From: Vibrio maritimus
GTDB taxonomy: Bacteria; Pseudomonadota; Gammaproteobacteria; Enterobacterales; Vibrionaceae
Reading direction: 5' to 3'
Assembly: GCA_000755425.1 (NCBI GenBank)
Contig: BBMT01000017.1
Span: 20,198 to 84,197, forward strand
DNA: 64,000 bases
Shown here: in pieces, positions 19,005-29,986 of the stretch
How positions within the stretch are numbered: the first letter of the stretch is position 1
How the letters are laid out: the number at the start of each line of letters is the position of its first letter
The notes under the pieces: generated by a model
Database searches by the model: none
Seen by the model: the letters and a program-made list of their open reading frames with translations, nothing else
What the model was told of the DNA's origin: nothing
Position numbers and translations under genes: made by a program

Positions 19005-20365
19005 TTATTTGTTCTTTACTGGACGCTGCCAGCCTGTGATCTTACGTTCTTTAGCGCGAGTAATCACTAACTCACCTTCTGCTACGTCTTTGGTTAGGGT
19101 AGTACCCGCTCCGATAGTTGCGCCATCAGCAATCGTAACAGGTGCGATTAATTGGCTGTCTGAGCCAACGAACACATCGTTCCCGATAATGGTCTTGAAC
19201 TTATTGGCGCCATCGTAATTACAAGTGATCACACCAGCCCAACGTTAGTACGCTGACCGATCTCAGCATCGCCAAGATAAGTAAGGTGGTTCGCTTTAGA
19301 GCCTTCACCTAAACGTGCATTTTTCACCTCAACGAAGTTACCCACGTGAGAGTCATTGCGCATATCCGCACCTGGACGCAGGCGAGTGAATGGACCTACG
19401 GTACATTGTTCACCGACCGTCGCGCCTTCAATCACGCTGTATGGGCGTACAATCGTGTTGTCATCGATTTCACAGTCTTTCAACACACAACCAGCACCAA
19501 TTACCACGTTATCACCTAGCGTTACGCTACCTTCGATGATGACGTTCGTGTCGATTTCGACATCCATACCACACTGCAACTGACCACGTAGGTCAAAGCG
19601 CGCTGGATCACGCAACATAACGCCCTGCTCTAGCAGCTTCTGTGCTTGCATAGATTGAAATGCACGTTCTAGACGCGCTAGCTGAGCGCGATCGTTAACG
19701 CCTTCCACTTCAATTGGGTTTACTGGATGAACAGCTTCGACTGCGCGGCCTTCACTATGGGCAGCAGCAATGACATCCGTTAGATAATATTCGCCCTGCG
19801 CGTTGTCATTACTAAGTCCTGACAACCAGCGTTTAAGATCGCCGCCGGTTGCGACCATCACACCTGTGTTGATCTCTTTAATTAGCTTTTGCTCTTCGGT
19901 CGCGTCCTTTTGCTCGACAATAGCCACCACAGGACCGTTCTTACGCACAATACGGCCATAACCCATTGGGTTATCTAATACGACAGTAAGTAGCGCAATG
20001 CCGCCTGTTGGCTGCGCATCTAATAAGTTTTCGATGGTTTGTTCAGAAATCAGTGGGACGTCACCGTACAGCACCAGTACTTTCTCGTCATCTGCGAGAT
20101 AAGATGACGCTTGGTCAACTGCGTGACCCGTCCCCAGTTGGTGTGCTTGTAGTACCCAGTTTACCGTCTCTTGTTCAAGAGCCGATTTCATTAGATCACC
20201 ACCGTGACCATACACAAGGTGGATATTTTGAGATCCCAAACCTTCACAAGTATCGATGACATGTTTCACCATCGGCTTACCCGCAAGGGTATGCAACACT
20301 TTCGGCTTATTGGAATACATGCGGGTTCCCTTTCCCGCGGCGAGTACAACTGCGCTGAACTTCAT
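19005..20365 (-). CDS. glmU: Bifunctional UDP-GlcNAc pyrophosphorylase / GlcN-1-P acetyltransferase GlmU, frameshifted
   Basis: Essential cytoplasmic enzyme that acetylates glucosamine-1-phosphate and then joins it to UTP, giving UDP-GlcNAc for peptidoglycan and LPS. N-terminal nucleotidyltransferase domain with LAAGKGTRM (residues 11-19); C-terminal left-handed beta-helix of hexapeptide repeats (GDNVVIG, GEGSKANHLTYLGDAEIG). One missing G at about 19237 (expected TNVGAGVITCNYDG) splits off the last 76 residues. With it restored the length is exactly 453 residues, the normal Vibrio size, so an intact gene is almost certain. The start is the ATG at 20365, nine bases inside the longest frame. 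It lies downstream of the atp operon. Confidence 0.95.
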
Positions 20366-20465
20366 TATTATCAAACCATTGACGTTAAAAAAACTGTCAT
20401 TATTTTAGCTGTGAATAGCGCAAGAGTTAATGTTGATAGGCAAATTTGCGATAAAAAATAAGCAA

Positions 20466-20489
20466 AAAGGCGACCTAACGGTCGCCTTT
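20466..20489 (-). terminator. ATP synthase operon terminator
   Basis: A 10-bp perfect stem AAAGGCGACC / GGTCGCCTTT with a four-base loop lies 30 bases after the restored atpC stop on the minus strand, separating the atp operon from glmU. Confidence 0.9.
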
Positions 20490-20518
20490 CTCATCGCGGT
20501 TAATCTAATCGAGCTAGA

Positions 20519-20940
20519 TTAACGACGTTTTTTGTCAGTTCGATTACTCGAAGCTGAGCAATGGCTTTAGCCAGTTCACTGGCCGCTTGCGCGAAGTCCA
20601 TGTCGCCATGCTGATTAGAAATAGATTCTTCAGCTTTGCGCTTGGCTTCTTCTGCCTTCGCTGCGTCTAGTTCTTCACCACGGATAGCCGTATCAGCCAG
20701 TACAGTCGCTGTACCAGGCTGAACTTCTACAATACCACCAGAGACATAAATGAACTCTTCGTGGCCGTGCTGTTTAACGATACGCACCATACCAGGCTGA
20801 ATAGCGGTCAGCAGCGGTGTGTGACCATGGAAGATACCAAGTTCACCTTCGCTACCGGACACCTGGAACGTTTCTACGCGACCAGAGAAAAGCTTTTTCT
20901 CGGCGCTTACTACGTCTAGGTGAAAGGTTATTGCTGCCAT
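20519..20940 (-). CDS. atpC: F1 ATP synthase epsilon subunit, C-terminal frameshift
   Basis: Rotor subunit that couples the gamma shaft to the c ring and can inhibit the enzyme. N-terminal beta-sandwich (GSEGELGIFHGHTPLLTAI) and C-terminal two-helix region. As written the frame runs past the usual end to 20500. Adding one A to the six-A run (minus strand, 20528-20533) gives the expected ending ELTKKRR and a stop at 20519-20521, making 140 residues. This is a homopolymer-type missing base. It is the last gene of the atp operon. Confidence 0.92.
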
Positions 20941-20958
20941 ATCGCCTCCTATTTAGCC

Positions 20959-22361
20959 TTATAGCTTCTTAGCATTCTCGATAGCATCGTCGATAGTACC
21001 GCAGTACATGAACGCTTGCTCTGGAATGTCATCGTAGTCACCAGCTAGTAGACCTTTGAAGCCACGTAGAGTCTCTTTAAGAGGTACGTAGATGCCTGGG
21101 TCGCCAGTAAATACTTCCGCTACGTGGTAAGGCTGAGTTAGGAAACGCTCAATCTTACGAGCACGAGATACAACTTGCTTATCTTCTTCAGATAGCTCGT
21201 CCATACCTAGGATCGCGATGATGTCTTTCAGCTCTTTATAACGCTGCAGTGTTTGCTGCACACCACGAGCTACCTCGTAGTGCTCTTGACCAACCACTAG
21301 TGGATCAAGCATACGAGATGTTGAATCTAGTGGGTCAATCGCTGGGTATAGACCCATCGCAGCGATGTTACGGTTAAGTACAACCGTTGCATCCAAGTGC
21401 GCGAACGTTGTTGCTGGAGACGGGTCAGTCAAGTCATCCGCTGGTACGTATACCGCCTGTACAGACGTGATAGAACCAGTTTTTGTTGACGTGATACGCT
21501 CCTGTAGTACACCCATCTCTTCTGCAAGAGTTGCTGGTAACCTACCGCAGATGGCATACGACCTAGAAGTGCCGATACCTCTGTACCTGCAAGTGTGTAA
21601 CGGTAGATGTTATCAACGAACAGTAGTACGTCACGACCTTCGTCACGGAAACGTTCTGCCATTGTTAGACCAGTCAGTGCAACACGTAGACGGTTACCTG
21701 GTGGCTCGTTCATCTGACCGTAAACCATTGCTACTTTTGATTCTTCAGGCTTCTCAACGTTTACAACGCCCGCTTCCTGCATCTCAAAGTAGAAGTCGTT
21801 ACCTTCACGAGTACGCTCACCTACACCCGCAAATACGGATAGACCTGAGTGTTGTAGTGCGATGTTGTTGATAAGTTCCATCATGTTAACGGTCTTACCT
21901 ACACCTGCACCACCAAATAGACCGATTTTACCACCCTTAGCGAATGGACAAACCAAGTCGATTACTTTAACACCCGTTTCTAGAAGAGCGACTTCGTTAG
22001 ATTGCTCTTCGTAGCTTGGCGCTTCACGGTGAATCGCATAGCTTTCTTCTGCACCGATCTCACCACACTCGTCAATCGCATCACCAAGTACGTTCATGAT
22101 ACGACCAAGAGTCTTAGTACCTACTGGTACTGAGATAGGCGCGCCTGTGTTCTCTACTGTTACGCCACGACGTAAACCATCAGAGCTACCCATTACGATA
22201 CAACGAACTACGCCACCGCCTAGCTGTTGTTGAACTTCAAGAACAAGACGCTCTTTAGAGTCCGTTACGTTTAGAGCGTCGTATACACTTGGTACGTCAC
22301 TCTGTGGGAACTCTACGTCGACTACCGCACCGATGATCTGTACGATCTTACCTGTAGCCAT
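20959..22361 (-). CDS. atpD: F1 ATP synthase beta subunit, frameshifted
   Basis: Catalytic subunit of the F1 sector. Walker A GGAGVGKTVNMMELI near residue 150; catalytic Glu in GVGERTREGND; the DELSEED-equivalent lever is GMDELSEEDKQ near 390. One missing C at about 21539 (expected VGYQPTLAEEMGVLQ) shifts the frame. With one base restored the protein is exactly 467 residues, the known Vibrio length. It follows atpG by 35 bases. Confidence 0.96.
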
Positions 22362-22396
22362 CGTTAATCCTCTAATCTATTTCGTTTTACCTAAGC

Positions 22397-23263
22397 TTAA
22401 ACCGCAGCTGCGCCGCCAACGATTTCTGATAGTTCTTGTGTGATAGCCGCTTGACGCGCCTTGTTGTACACAAGCTCTAGATCATCAATCAAGTTGGTCG
22501 CATTGTCCGTTGCAGCTTTCATTGCAATCATTCGAGCCGCTTGCTCACAAGCAAGGTTCTCTACCACACCTTGGTACACTTGAGATTCGATATAACGAAG
22601 CAATAGTGCATCTAGTAGTGGTTTTGGCTCAGGCTCATAAATGTAGCCCCATGAATGTTCGCGCTGCATCTCATCACTGTCAGATTTAGGCAGAGGTAGC
22701 AATTGATCGATCGTTGGTTCCTGAATCATAGTGTTCACAAAGTGGTTATACACTACGTACAGGCGATCCAATTCGCCTTCGTCATATTTCTTCAGCATAA
22801 CGCCTACAGTACCGATTAGGTCTTCAAGACTAGGCTCATCACCCAGACCAGACACCTGTGCCGCTACTTTCGCACCGCTGTTGTTAAAGAATGCCGTTGC
22901 TTTTGAGCCAATCACAGCCAGCTCTACTTCAGCACCTTTTTGTTTCCAATCCTGCATCTCTAGGACAGCTTTTTTGAACAAGTTAATGTTCAAGCCGCCA
23001 CAAAGACCACGGTCGGTAGAAATAATGACATAACCAACACGCTTGGCTTCACGCTCTTCTAGGTACGGATGTTGGTACTCTAGGTTTGCGTTAGCCAAAT
23101 GACCGATCACTTTACGCATAGTTTCAGCGTATGGACGAGAAGCTTCACGCGCGTCTTGCGAACGACGCATTTTTGAAGCTGCTACCATTTCCATCGCTTT
23201 CGTAATTTTCTGAGTGCTTTTCACACTACCGATTTTATTACGTATCTCTTTTGCGCCGGCCAT
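22397..23263 (-). CDS. atpG: F1 ATP synthase gamma subunit
   Basis: Central rotating shaft of F1, a coiled coil of N- and C-terminal helices. The N-terminus MAGAKEIRNKIGSVKSTQKIT and the C-terminus ARQAAITQELSEIVGGA are the family signatures; 288 residues is normal. The frame is intact. It lies between atpA and atpD. Confidence 0.96.
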   Translation of the reverse strand: MAGAKEIRNKIGSVKSTQKITKAMEMVAASKMRRSQDAREASRPYAETMRKVIGHLANANLEYQHPYLEEREAKRVGYVIISTDRGLCGGLNINLFKKAVLEMQDWKQKGAEVELAVIGSKATAFFNNSGAKVAAQVSGLGDEPSLEDLIGTVGVMLKKYDEGELDRLYVVYNHFVNTMIQEPTIDQLLPLPKSDSDEMQREHSWGYIYEPEPKPLLDALLLRYIESQVYQGVVENLACEQAARMIAMKAATDNATNLIDDLELVYNKARQAAITQELSEIVGGAAAV

Positions 23264-23304
23264 CGTTACTCTCCATAAGTGGTGACCAGAAGGTCACCCA
23301 CCAA

Positions 23305-24845
23305 TTACCAAGTCTGAGTTGCTTTGAAATCGTCAGTCAGTTTCTTAAGCTGAGCTTCGATATCGTCGTTGTAAGCACCCGTAGTGTTGATCTCTTTAGC
23401 AAGATCAGCATATTGACTGTGAGCATACGATAGAAGCGCTGCTTCGAAGTCTAGAATCTTGTTGATTTCAACATCATCTAGGTAGCCGCGCTCAACAGCA
23501 AAGATAACTAGCGCTTGGTCAAATACAGACATAGGAGCGTATTGCTTCTGCTTCATTAGCTCTGTAACTTTTTGACCGTGGCTTAGCTGACGCTTAGTTG
23601 CTTCATCTAGATCAGATGAGAACTGTGCGAATGCCGCTAGTTCACGATAAGCAGCTAGTGCAGTACGGATACCGCCAGATAGCTTCTTAATGATCTTAGT
23701 CTGTGCTGAACCACCTACACGAGATACTGAGATACCTGGGTCAACCGCTGGGCGTACACCCGCGTTGAAGGCTTCAGTTTGTAGGAAGATCTGACCATCG
23801 GTAATCGAGATTACGTTCGTAGGTACGAACGCAGATACGTCACCCGCTTGAGTTTCGATGATAGGAAGAGCAGTCAAAGAACCAGTCTTACCTTTCACTT
23901 CACCATTAGTGAAACGCTCTACGTACTCTTCGTTTACACGAGCTGCACGCTCTAGTAGACGTGAGTGAAGGTAGAATACGTCACCTGGGAATGCCTCACG
24001 GCTGGTGGACGTTTAAGTAGTAGAGAGATCTGACGGTAAGCTACCGCTTGCTTAGATAGATCATCATAAACAATCAGAGCGTCTTCACCGCGGTCACGGA
24101 AGTACTCACCCATTGCACAACCAGAGTATGGCGCAAGATATTGCAGTGCAGCAGATTCAGATGCAGATGCTACAACAACGATAGTGTTTTGTAGTGCACC
24201 GTGTTCTTCCAGTTTACGCACAACGTTTGCGATTGTAGATGCCTTTTGGCCAATCGCTACGTAGATAGAGAAGATACCAGAGTCTTTCTGGTTGATGATT
24301 GCATCGATCGCCATCGCGGTTTTACCGATCTGACGGTCACCGATGATAAGCTCACGCTGACCACGACCGATTGGGATCATTGAGTCAACTGACTTATAAC
24401 CAGTTTGTACTGGCTGATCAACCGATTTACGGTCGATTACACCAGGTGCAATCACTTCTACTGGTGACGTAAGCTTAGCTTCAATTGGACCTTTGCCATC
24501 GATTGGCTCACCTAGCGTGTTTACAACACGACCAAGTAGTTCCGGACCAACTGGTACTTCAAGGATACGACCAGTACCTGTTACTTTCATGCCTTCCTTA
24601 AGGTCAGCATATGGGCCCATTACTACCGCACCAACCGAGTCACGCTCAAGGTTAAGTGCTAGTGCATAACGGCCACCCGGTAATTCAATCATTTCACCTT
24701 GCATCACGTCCGCTAGGCCGTGGATGCGAATGATACCATCGCTTACCGATACGATAGTACCTTCATTACGAGCTTCACTCACAACATCGAAAGATTCGAT
24801 ACGCTGCTTGATTAGGTCGCTAATTTCTGTGGAATTAAGTTGCAT
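23305..24845 (-). CDS. atpA: F1 ATP synthase alpha subunit, frameshifted
   Basis: Non-catalytic nucleotide-binding subunit of the F1 hexamer. N-terminal MQLNSTEISDLIKQRIESF, Walker A IGDRQIGKTAMAIDA near residue 170, and the arginine-finger region. One missing G at about 24000 (minus-strand CCAGGCCGTGAG written without one G) breaks the frame after SLLLKRPP. With it restored the length is exactly 513 residues. The longest frame starts at 24878, but the conserved start is the ATG at 24845. It follows atpH by 13 bases. Confidence 0.96.
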
Positions 24846-24858
24846 GCTCCAATCCCCA

Positions 24859-25392
24859 TCAAGACTGCATTGCTTCACTCAGGCGGTTCAAACGACCACG
24901 TGCTGAGTTATCAATTACAAGATCTCCGGCTCGAATAATAACCCCACCAAGTAGGGTCTCATCTATACTGCAATTCAGCTTAACTTTGCGTTCAAGACGC
25001 TTTTCAAGTTTGTTGCTGATCTCAGTGCATTGCTCTTCGGTTAGCTCAGATGCAGAAATCACCTCTACATCGATTTGCTTTTCTAGCTCTTTTTTCAGCT
25101 CTAGAAATTCAACTAACACATCAGGCAACGCGACTAGTCGACCATTTTCAGCCATTACCTTAATTAGGTTTTGACCAAATTCATCAAACTGTTCACCACC
25201 AATTGCGTTGAAAATTTCAGCCACTCGCGTCGCTGTTACAGAGCCTGAAATCAGGTCTGCAATTTCATCGTTCTTAGCGATTGCAGCGGCAAACGTTAGC
25301 ATTTCGACCCACTGGTCTAGCGCTTGTTTTTCCACCGCAAAGTCAAATGCTGCTTTAGCATAGGGGCGTGCGATTGTAGTCAATTCAGACAT
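24859..25392 (-). CDS. atpH: F1 ATP synthase delta subunit
   Basis: Peripheral-stalk subunit that ties the F1 alpha subunits to the b dimer. The 177-residue protein has the N-terminal ARPYAKAAFDFA and the C-terminal LLGGVIIRAGDLVIDNSARGRLNRL signature. The frame is intact; it lies between atpF and atpA. Confidence 0.95.
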   Translation of the reverse strand: MSELTTIARPYAKAAFDFAVEKQALDQWVEMLTFAAAIAKNDEIADLISGSVTATRVAEIFNAIGGEQFDEFGQNLIKVMAENGRLVALPDVLVEFLELKKELEKQIDVEVISASELTEEQCTEISNKLEKRLERKVKLNCSIDETLLGGVIIRAGDLVIDNSARGRLNRLSEAMQS

Positions 25393-25406
25393 AGGCGCCC
25401 CTCGCT

Positions 25407-25877
25407 TTAAAGTTTCGCAGTAATATTGTCGAGAATATCTTTTTGCGCATCTTTATCGATACTACGCTCAAGAATCTTCTCAGCACCAGCTACAGCCAGA
25501 GTTGCAACCTGTTTGCGCAGGTCATCGCGAGCACGGTTACGTTCCGCTTCGATTTCCGCTTCTGCTTGCGCTAGGATTTTTTGACGTTCTGTCAAAGCTT
25601 CCTCACGAGCTTCGTCGATAATCTGAGCTTTACGCTTATTTGCTTGCTCAATAACCTCGGTTGCAGTGCGCTTCGCTTCTTTCAATTGATCAGAAGCGTT
25701 GGCTTGTGCTAGATCCAAGTCTTTTGCAGCGCGTTCAGCTGCTGACAGACCGTCAGCAATTTTTTTCTGACGCTCTTCAATCGCATTCATGATTGGCGGC
25801 CATACATATTTCATGCAGAACCACACAAACATTGCGAATGAGATTGCTTGACCTAGCAGAGTTGCGTTCATATTCAC
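25407..25877 (-). CDS. atpF: Fo ATP synthase subunit b
   Basis: Membrane-anchored stator stalk. The 156-residue protein has one N-terminal membrane helix (AISFAMFVWFCMKYVWPPI) followed by a long charged coiled coil (AERAAKDLDLAQANASDQL onward). Normal family size and position between atpE and atpH. Confidence 0.95.
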   Translation of the reverse strand: MNMNATLLGQAISFAMFVWFCMKYVWPPIMNAIEERQKKIADGLSAAERAAKDLDLAQANASDQLKEAKRTATEVIEQANKRKAQIIDEAREEALTERQKILAQAEAEIEAERNRARDDLRKQVATLAVAGAEKILERSIDKDAQKDILDNITAKL

Positions 25878-25959
25878 AACAGCTACCCCTCTAAAGATTC
25901 ATTGACGAGCTAAAGTTTAATCAGGTGACAAGTCCGAAACTTGTCGGAGAAAAGTCTGA

Positions 25960-26214
25960 TTAACCTAGCTGACCAACGAATGGGTTCGCGAATGTGAATA
26001 GAAGTGCGATAACAACACCAATCATAGGAACCGCATCAAGTAGACCAGCGATGATGAACATCTTAACTTGAAGCATCGGAGCCATTTCAGGTTGACGAGC
26101 AGCACCCTCAAGGAATTTACCACCCAAAAGACCAAAACCGATCGCAGTACCGAATGCAGCCATACCAATGATGATACCTACGGCGATTGCAGAAAAGCTC
26201 AGTAAAGTTTCCAT
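25960..26214 (-). CDS. atpE: Fo ATP synthase subunit c
   Basis: Proton-carrying rotor-ring subunit, a two-helix hairpin. The 84-residue protein has the polar loop ARQPEM and the ion-binding aspartate in AGLLDAVPMIG of helix 2. Asp rather than the Na+ signature set suggests proton coupling. GGAG six bases before the ATG at 26214 fixes the start; the longer frame from 26226 begins with TTG and overlaps that ribosome site. Confidence 0.95.
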   Translation of the reverse strand: METLLSFSAIAVGIIIGMAAFGTAIGFGLLGGKFLEGAARQPEMAPMLQVKMFIIAGLLDAVPMIGVVIALLFTFANPFVGQLG

Positions 26215-26271
26215 TACTATCTCCAATTTATAGTTGTTGGCTAAAATTTGCCTAAATAAAACGCGTTAATA

Positions 26272-27075
26272 TTAGTGATTGTCTTCGTGAGCCATCGATA
26301 GATAAACGATCGTTAGCATCATAAACACGAAGGCCTGAATCAAAATAACTAGAATATGGAATATCGCCCATGGTAATGAGCCCATCCATTGTAAATACCA
26401 TGGCAGCATTGCCGCACAAAGGATGAAGACCACCTCACCCGCAAACATGTTACCGAATAGACGCATACCGAGTGATAGTGGCTTTGAAAGCAAAGACACA
26501 ACCTCAATAAGCATGTTAAATGGAATCATGATTGGGTTATTAAATGGGTGTAGAGTCAACTCTTTTGTAAAGCCCACTAGACCTTTTACTTTGATGCTGT
26601 AGTAGATCATCAGAGCAAAAACACCTAGCGCCATAGCCATGGTGATATTGACATCAGCAGAAGGAACCACTTTCAAATAAGGGATACCCATCTGCTCTGC
26701 TGGATAAGGTAGAAAGTCAATTGGCACAAGATCCATGACGTTCATTAAAAATACCCAACAGAAGATAGTTAGTGCTAAAGGCGCGATTAGCGCATTGCGT
26801 CCATGAAAGGTTTCTTTGACGTTTTCGTCAACGAATTCCACAATCATTTCAACAAAACACTGCAGCTTGCCTGGCACACCAGCTGTTGCTTTCTTAGCTA
26901 CTGAGCGAAATACTCCAAGGAATATTAAACCAGTGAACACAGAAAAAAACAGGCTATCGATATGTACGTTCCAGAAACTCGTCTCCTCCACTAGACCTAA
27001 GCTTCCTAAAGAAAGGTTAGTCAAGTGGTGAGTGATGTATCCGGCCGATGTTAGCGCTTCACCTGGCGCAGCCAT
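26272..27075 (-). CDS. atpB: Fo ATP synthase subunit a
   Basis: Membrane subunit with the two proton half-channels. The 267-residue protein has about six helices; the essential arginine lies in LSLGMRLFGNMFAGEV near residue 205. Normal family size, complete frame. Confidence 0.95.
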   Translation of the reverse strand: MAAPGEALTSAGYITHHLTNLSLGSLGLVEETSFWNVHIDSLFFSVFTGLIFLGVFRSVAKKATAGVPGKLQCFVEMIVEFVDENVKETFHGRNALIAPLALTIFCWVFLMNVMDLVPIDFLPYPAEQMGIPYLKVVPSADVNITMAMALGVFALMIYYSIKVKGLVGFTKELTLHPFNNPIMIPFNMLIEVVSLLSKPLSLGMRLFGNMFAGEVVFILCAAMLPWYLQWMGSLPWAIFHILVILIQAFVFMMLTIVYLSMAHEDNH

Positions 27076-27083
27076 AACTCATC

Positions 27084-27473
27084 CTATTTTTTGTTGTTAA
27101 CGAAAATTACTGGAGCCATAAGGTTAATTAAGACGACCAGTAAAAATGTGAGATTCAAGGGAATCACTTCCACCTGAATATACATGTAAGCTATTGAGAA
27201 TAGGGAGGCAATAATAAGGATTTTCAGGGCAACACCCGCATAGAAAGACGCGGCAACTTTTTTCGCTGCTCGAGCCCCACTAAACAGAAATGCGCACAAC
27301 GCAAAAACAGCATTCGCGATAACAAAACTGCCACCACCAATGAGCGCTGAAATTCCCCACTCAGCATTTACAGCCACTGTCATCCCAACAGCTACTAACG
27401 TAACCGCACTGGCCTGTATCAGTAACAACCGCTTTGCAAGCGCTCGTCCTGGTTTAGCTAATGCCGCTACCAT
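27084..27473 (-). CDS. atpI: ATP synthase protein I
   Basis: A 129-residue protein with four predicted membrane helices; it aids assembly of the c ring. It is the first gene of the atp operon. The 190-bp gap 27474-27663 to parB must hold the atp promoter; it is AT-rich but I could not fix -35/-10 boxes with confidence. Confidence 0.88.
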   Translation of the reverse strand: MVAALAKPGRALAKRLLLIQASAVTLVAVGMTVAVNAEWGISALIGGGSFVIANAVFALCAFLFSGARAAKKVAASFYAGVALKILIIASLFSIAYMYIQVEVIPLNLTFLLVVLINLMAPVIFVNNKK

Positions 27474-27663
27474 GTATTCTTACCTTTAGTTCTATCCACT
27501 TTGCACCTAATAACTACTGTGCTGGGAGATTGGCGAAAATTATACTTTCTACCAAAGTTATTGCAATCAAAGCGTATCAAAAAGATACACTTTCATTCAC
27601 AAAACCATAACTTTCGCACATAAATTGCATTTATAAATAATTGATGTAGGTCAATTATCTCAT

Positions 27664-28544
27664 TTAGCTCTCAAGCTTGGCAATAAGTTGCTCCAATTTG
27701 TGAGGTTCATCAAGACTTATCGTAACCTTGGCTTTTCCACTCGCGTTTCTTACCAAAGACACTTTCGCGCCGAGTTTTTCGCTCAAACGTAGCGAAATTT
27801 CTTGTGCGTCACGGTCTTCTGACTGTTTTTCTCAGAAGAGTTCGGTTTTAAGCACTTTTTCACTAAGTCTTCGGTCTGTCGTACCGTGAGCTGCTTCTTA
27901 GCAACGGCTTGTGCTATCTCGCACTGCACATCACCTTCTAGCGCAAGCAGGGCACGAGCATGACCCATATCGATCTGTTTGCTCTCTACCAGTTTTTTCA
28001 CTGGTGCTTCGAGTTGATTTAGCCTCAACAGGTTACTTACTGCGGTTCGTGACTTACCAATCACATCCGCGACCTGCTGGTGGGTGAGTTCAAACTCATC
28101 TTGCAAACGCTCAAGCGCTTGAGCTTCCTCGATCGCATTGAGATCTTCACGCTGAATGTTTTCGATCAACGCCATGGCTACAGCCGCGCGATCTTGGACA
28201 TTTTTCACCAAGCAAGGGACCATTTTTAATCCCGCCTGTCGCGCAGCACGCCAACGGCGTTCACCGGCGATGATCTCAAACTGATCGTGTCCGACATTTC
28301 GTACAACAATCGGTTGAATAATACCTTGAGATTGGATGGATGCAGCCAGTTCTTCCAGAGCTTCAGGCGCCATATCTTTTCTTGGCTGATAAATACCTGG
28401 TCGAAGGCTGTTAATTGACAGTTCAGTAAGCTGTCCATCACTGGAGAGCGTCTGACTTTGAGTTGCCACCTGCTGCTTTTCTCGTGCAAGCGAACTAGTC
28501 GACAGCAGGGCGTCTAGTCCTTTCCCTAAACCACGTTTAGACAT
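27664..28544 (-). CDS. parB: Chromosome partitioning protein ParB, frameshifted
   Basis: CTPase that loads at parS sites and spreads to organise the origin region for segregation by ParA. N-terminal ParA-contact KRGLGKGLDALL, the CTP-binding motif GERRWRAARQAG near residue 100, and a helix-turn-helix around LTHQQVADVIGKSRTAVSNLLRL. One missing A in a run at about 27827-27831 (expected SEKKQSEDRD) sends the frame to a false stop at 27783. The true C-terminus, ending QLIAKLES, runs to 27664. Restored length is 293 residues, as expected for Vibrio chromosome 1 ParB. It lies 22 bases after parA. Confidence 0.94.
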
Positions 28545-28566
28545 CGAATCTTTTTCCTTAAGAGCG

Positions 28567-29340
28567 TTAAGCCGTTACTTCTTCTCGTCGTAGCATCTCA
28601 CCTGCCAACGCTAAATACGCTTTTGCCCCGGCGGAGTACTTGTCGTAGTACATCGCTGGTTTGCCATGGCTCGGTGCCTCTGCGAGGCGTACGTTCCTAG
28701 GGATAACGGTTCGGTAGACTTTGTCGCCGAAGTGTTTTTTCAATTGCTCTGATACTTCGTTGGCTAGACGGTTTCGTGGGTCATACATGGTACGAAGCAA
28801 ACCTTCGATCTTAAGGTTTTCGTTGACCACAGCCGCCAGCTTGCTGATGGTATCCATCAGTGCAGTTAGACCTTCCAGAGCAAAATACTCACATTGCATC
28901 GGCACAAGCACAGAGTCTGCTGCAGCCATCGCGTTAATTGTAAGTAGGTTCAAAGAGGGAGGACAATCGATAAAGATGAAATCATAGTTATCACGGATTG
29001 GCGTTAACGCATGCTTCAAGCGAACTTCGCGCGCAAACACCTCCATAAGCTTGATTTCTGCAGCAGTTACGTCCCCGTTCGCTGCAATTAGGTCAAATTG
29101 GCCAGAGGTATCGGTGCACACCACTTGCTCAAAAGGTAGCTCATCAACCAGTAAATCGTAAGCAGTTGTTTCAACTTGATACTTATCGACGCCACTGGCC
29201 ATTGTCGCATTGCCTTGTGGATCGAGGTCAATCACCAACACTTTACGCTTTGTCGCCGCCATCGAGGCAGCTAAGTTAATACAAGTGGTCGTCTTTCCAA
29301 CTCCACCTTTCTGGTTCGCGATAGCGACAATTTTTCCCAC
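28567..29340 (-). CDS. parA: Chromosome partitioning ATPase ParA
   Basis: Deviant Walker-type ATPase that forms the gradient which pulls ParB-parS complexes apart. The 257-residue protein has Walker A' NQKGGVGKTTTCINLA near the N-terminus, VIDLDPQGNAT, and FIDCPPSL as Walker B. The short N-terminus without an HTH marks the chromosomal (Soj-like) type. It lies between rsmG and parB in an rsmG-parA-parB order. Confidence 0.95.
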   Translation of the reverse strand: MGKIVAIANQKGGVGKTTTCINLAASMAATKRKVLVIDLDPQGNATMASGVDKYQVETTAYDLLVDELPFEQVVCTDTSGQFDLIAANGDVTAAEIKLMEVFAREVRLKHALTPIRDNYDFIFIDCPPSLNLLTINAMAAADSVLVPMQCEYFALEGLTALMDTISKLAAVVNENLKIEGLLRTMYDPRNRLANEVSEQLKKHFGDKVYRTVIPRNVRLAEAPSHGKPAMYYDKYSAGAKAYLALAGEMLRREEVTA

Positions 29341-29353
29341 GACAAGCTCTCCG

Positions 29354-29986
29354 TTATCCCTTCTTGGATAAGACTACAAGATGACGGTCACCTTCCAACT
29401 CAGGAACTTGCAAAGGTTTGATTTCGATCACAGAACACCATGACGGCAGCTCAGTGATCTCCTGATCATGAAGTTGACCCTTTAAAGCATAAAAGCGACC
29501 AGACTCAGCTTTTGGTAAATGTTCACACCAGTTCACCATGTCTGTCATCGACGCAAATGCACGACTCAATACTCCATCAAAGCCTTCTCCCTCGTCAAAT
29601 TCTTCCACTCGAGATTGGACTGGACTGACATTTTTAATCTTCAGTTCGTGCGCAACCTGCTTAATGAAACGAATTCGCTTGCCAAGGCTATCAAGCAGTG
29701 TGAAAGACTTAATTGGATGCATGATAGCCAGCGGAACACCTGGTAATCCTGGGCCAGTGCCGACATCGATAAAACGCTCACCCTCAAGATGTTCACCAAC
29801 GATGATGCTATCAAGAATATGTTTCACTAACATCTCTTCAGGGTGACGAACCGAGGTCAGGTTGTAAGCTTTGTTCCACTTGTCGAGAAGCTGAACGTAA
29901 CCGACAAGCTGTTCACGTTGAAGTTCAGAGACCTCTAATGAGGTCTCTGCAATAAGTTGATCAAGTTTTACTCTTAAGTTGCTCAC
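29354..29986 (-). CDS. rsmG: 16S rRNA (guanine527-N7)-methyltransferase
   Basis: SAM-dependent methyltransferase that modifies G527 of 16S rRNA. The 210-residue protein has the SAM loop FIDVGTGPGLPGVPLAI near residue 70 and HILDSI upstream. Its start overlaps the mnmG stop by four bases, indicating coupled translation. Confidence 0.95.
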   Translation of the reverse strand: MSNLRVKLDQLIAETSLEVSELQREQLVGYVQLLDKWNKAYNLTSVRHPEEMLVKHILDSIIVGEHLEGERFIDVGTGPGLPGVPLAIMHPIKSFTLLDSLGKRIRFIKQVAHELKIKNVSPVQSRVEEFDEGEGFDGVLSRAFASMTDMVNWCEHLPKAESGRFYALKGQLHDQEITELPSWCSVIEIKPLQVPELEGDRHLVVLSKKG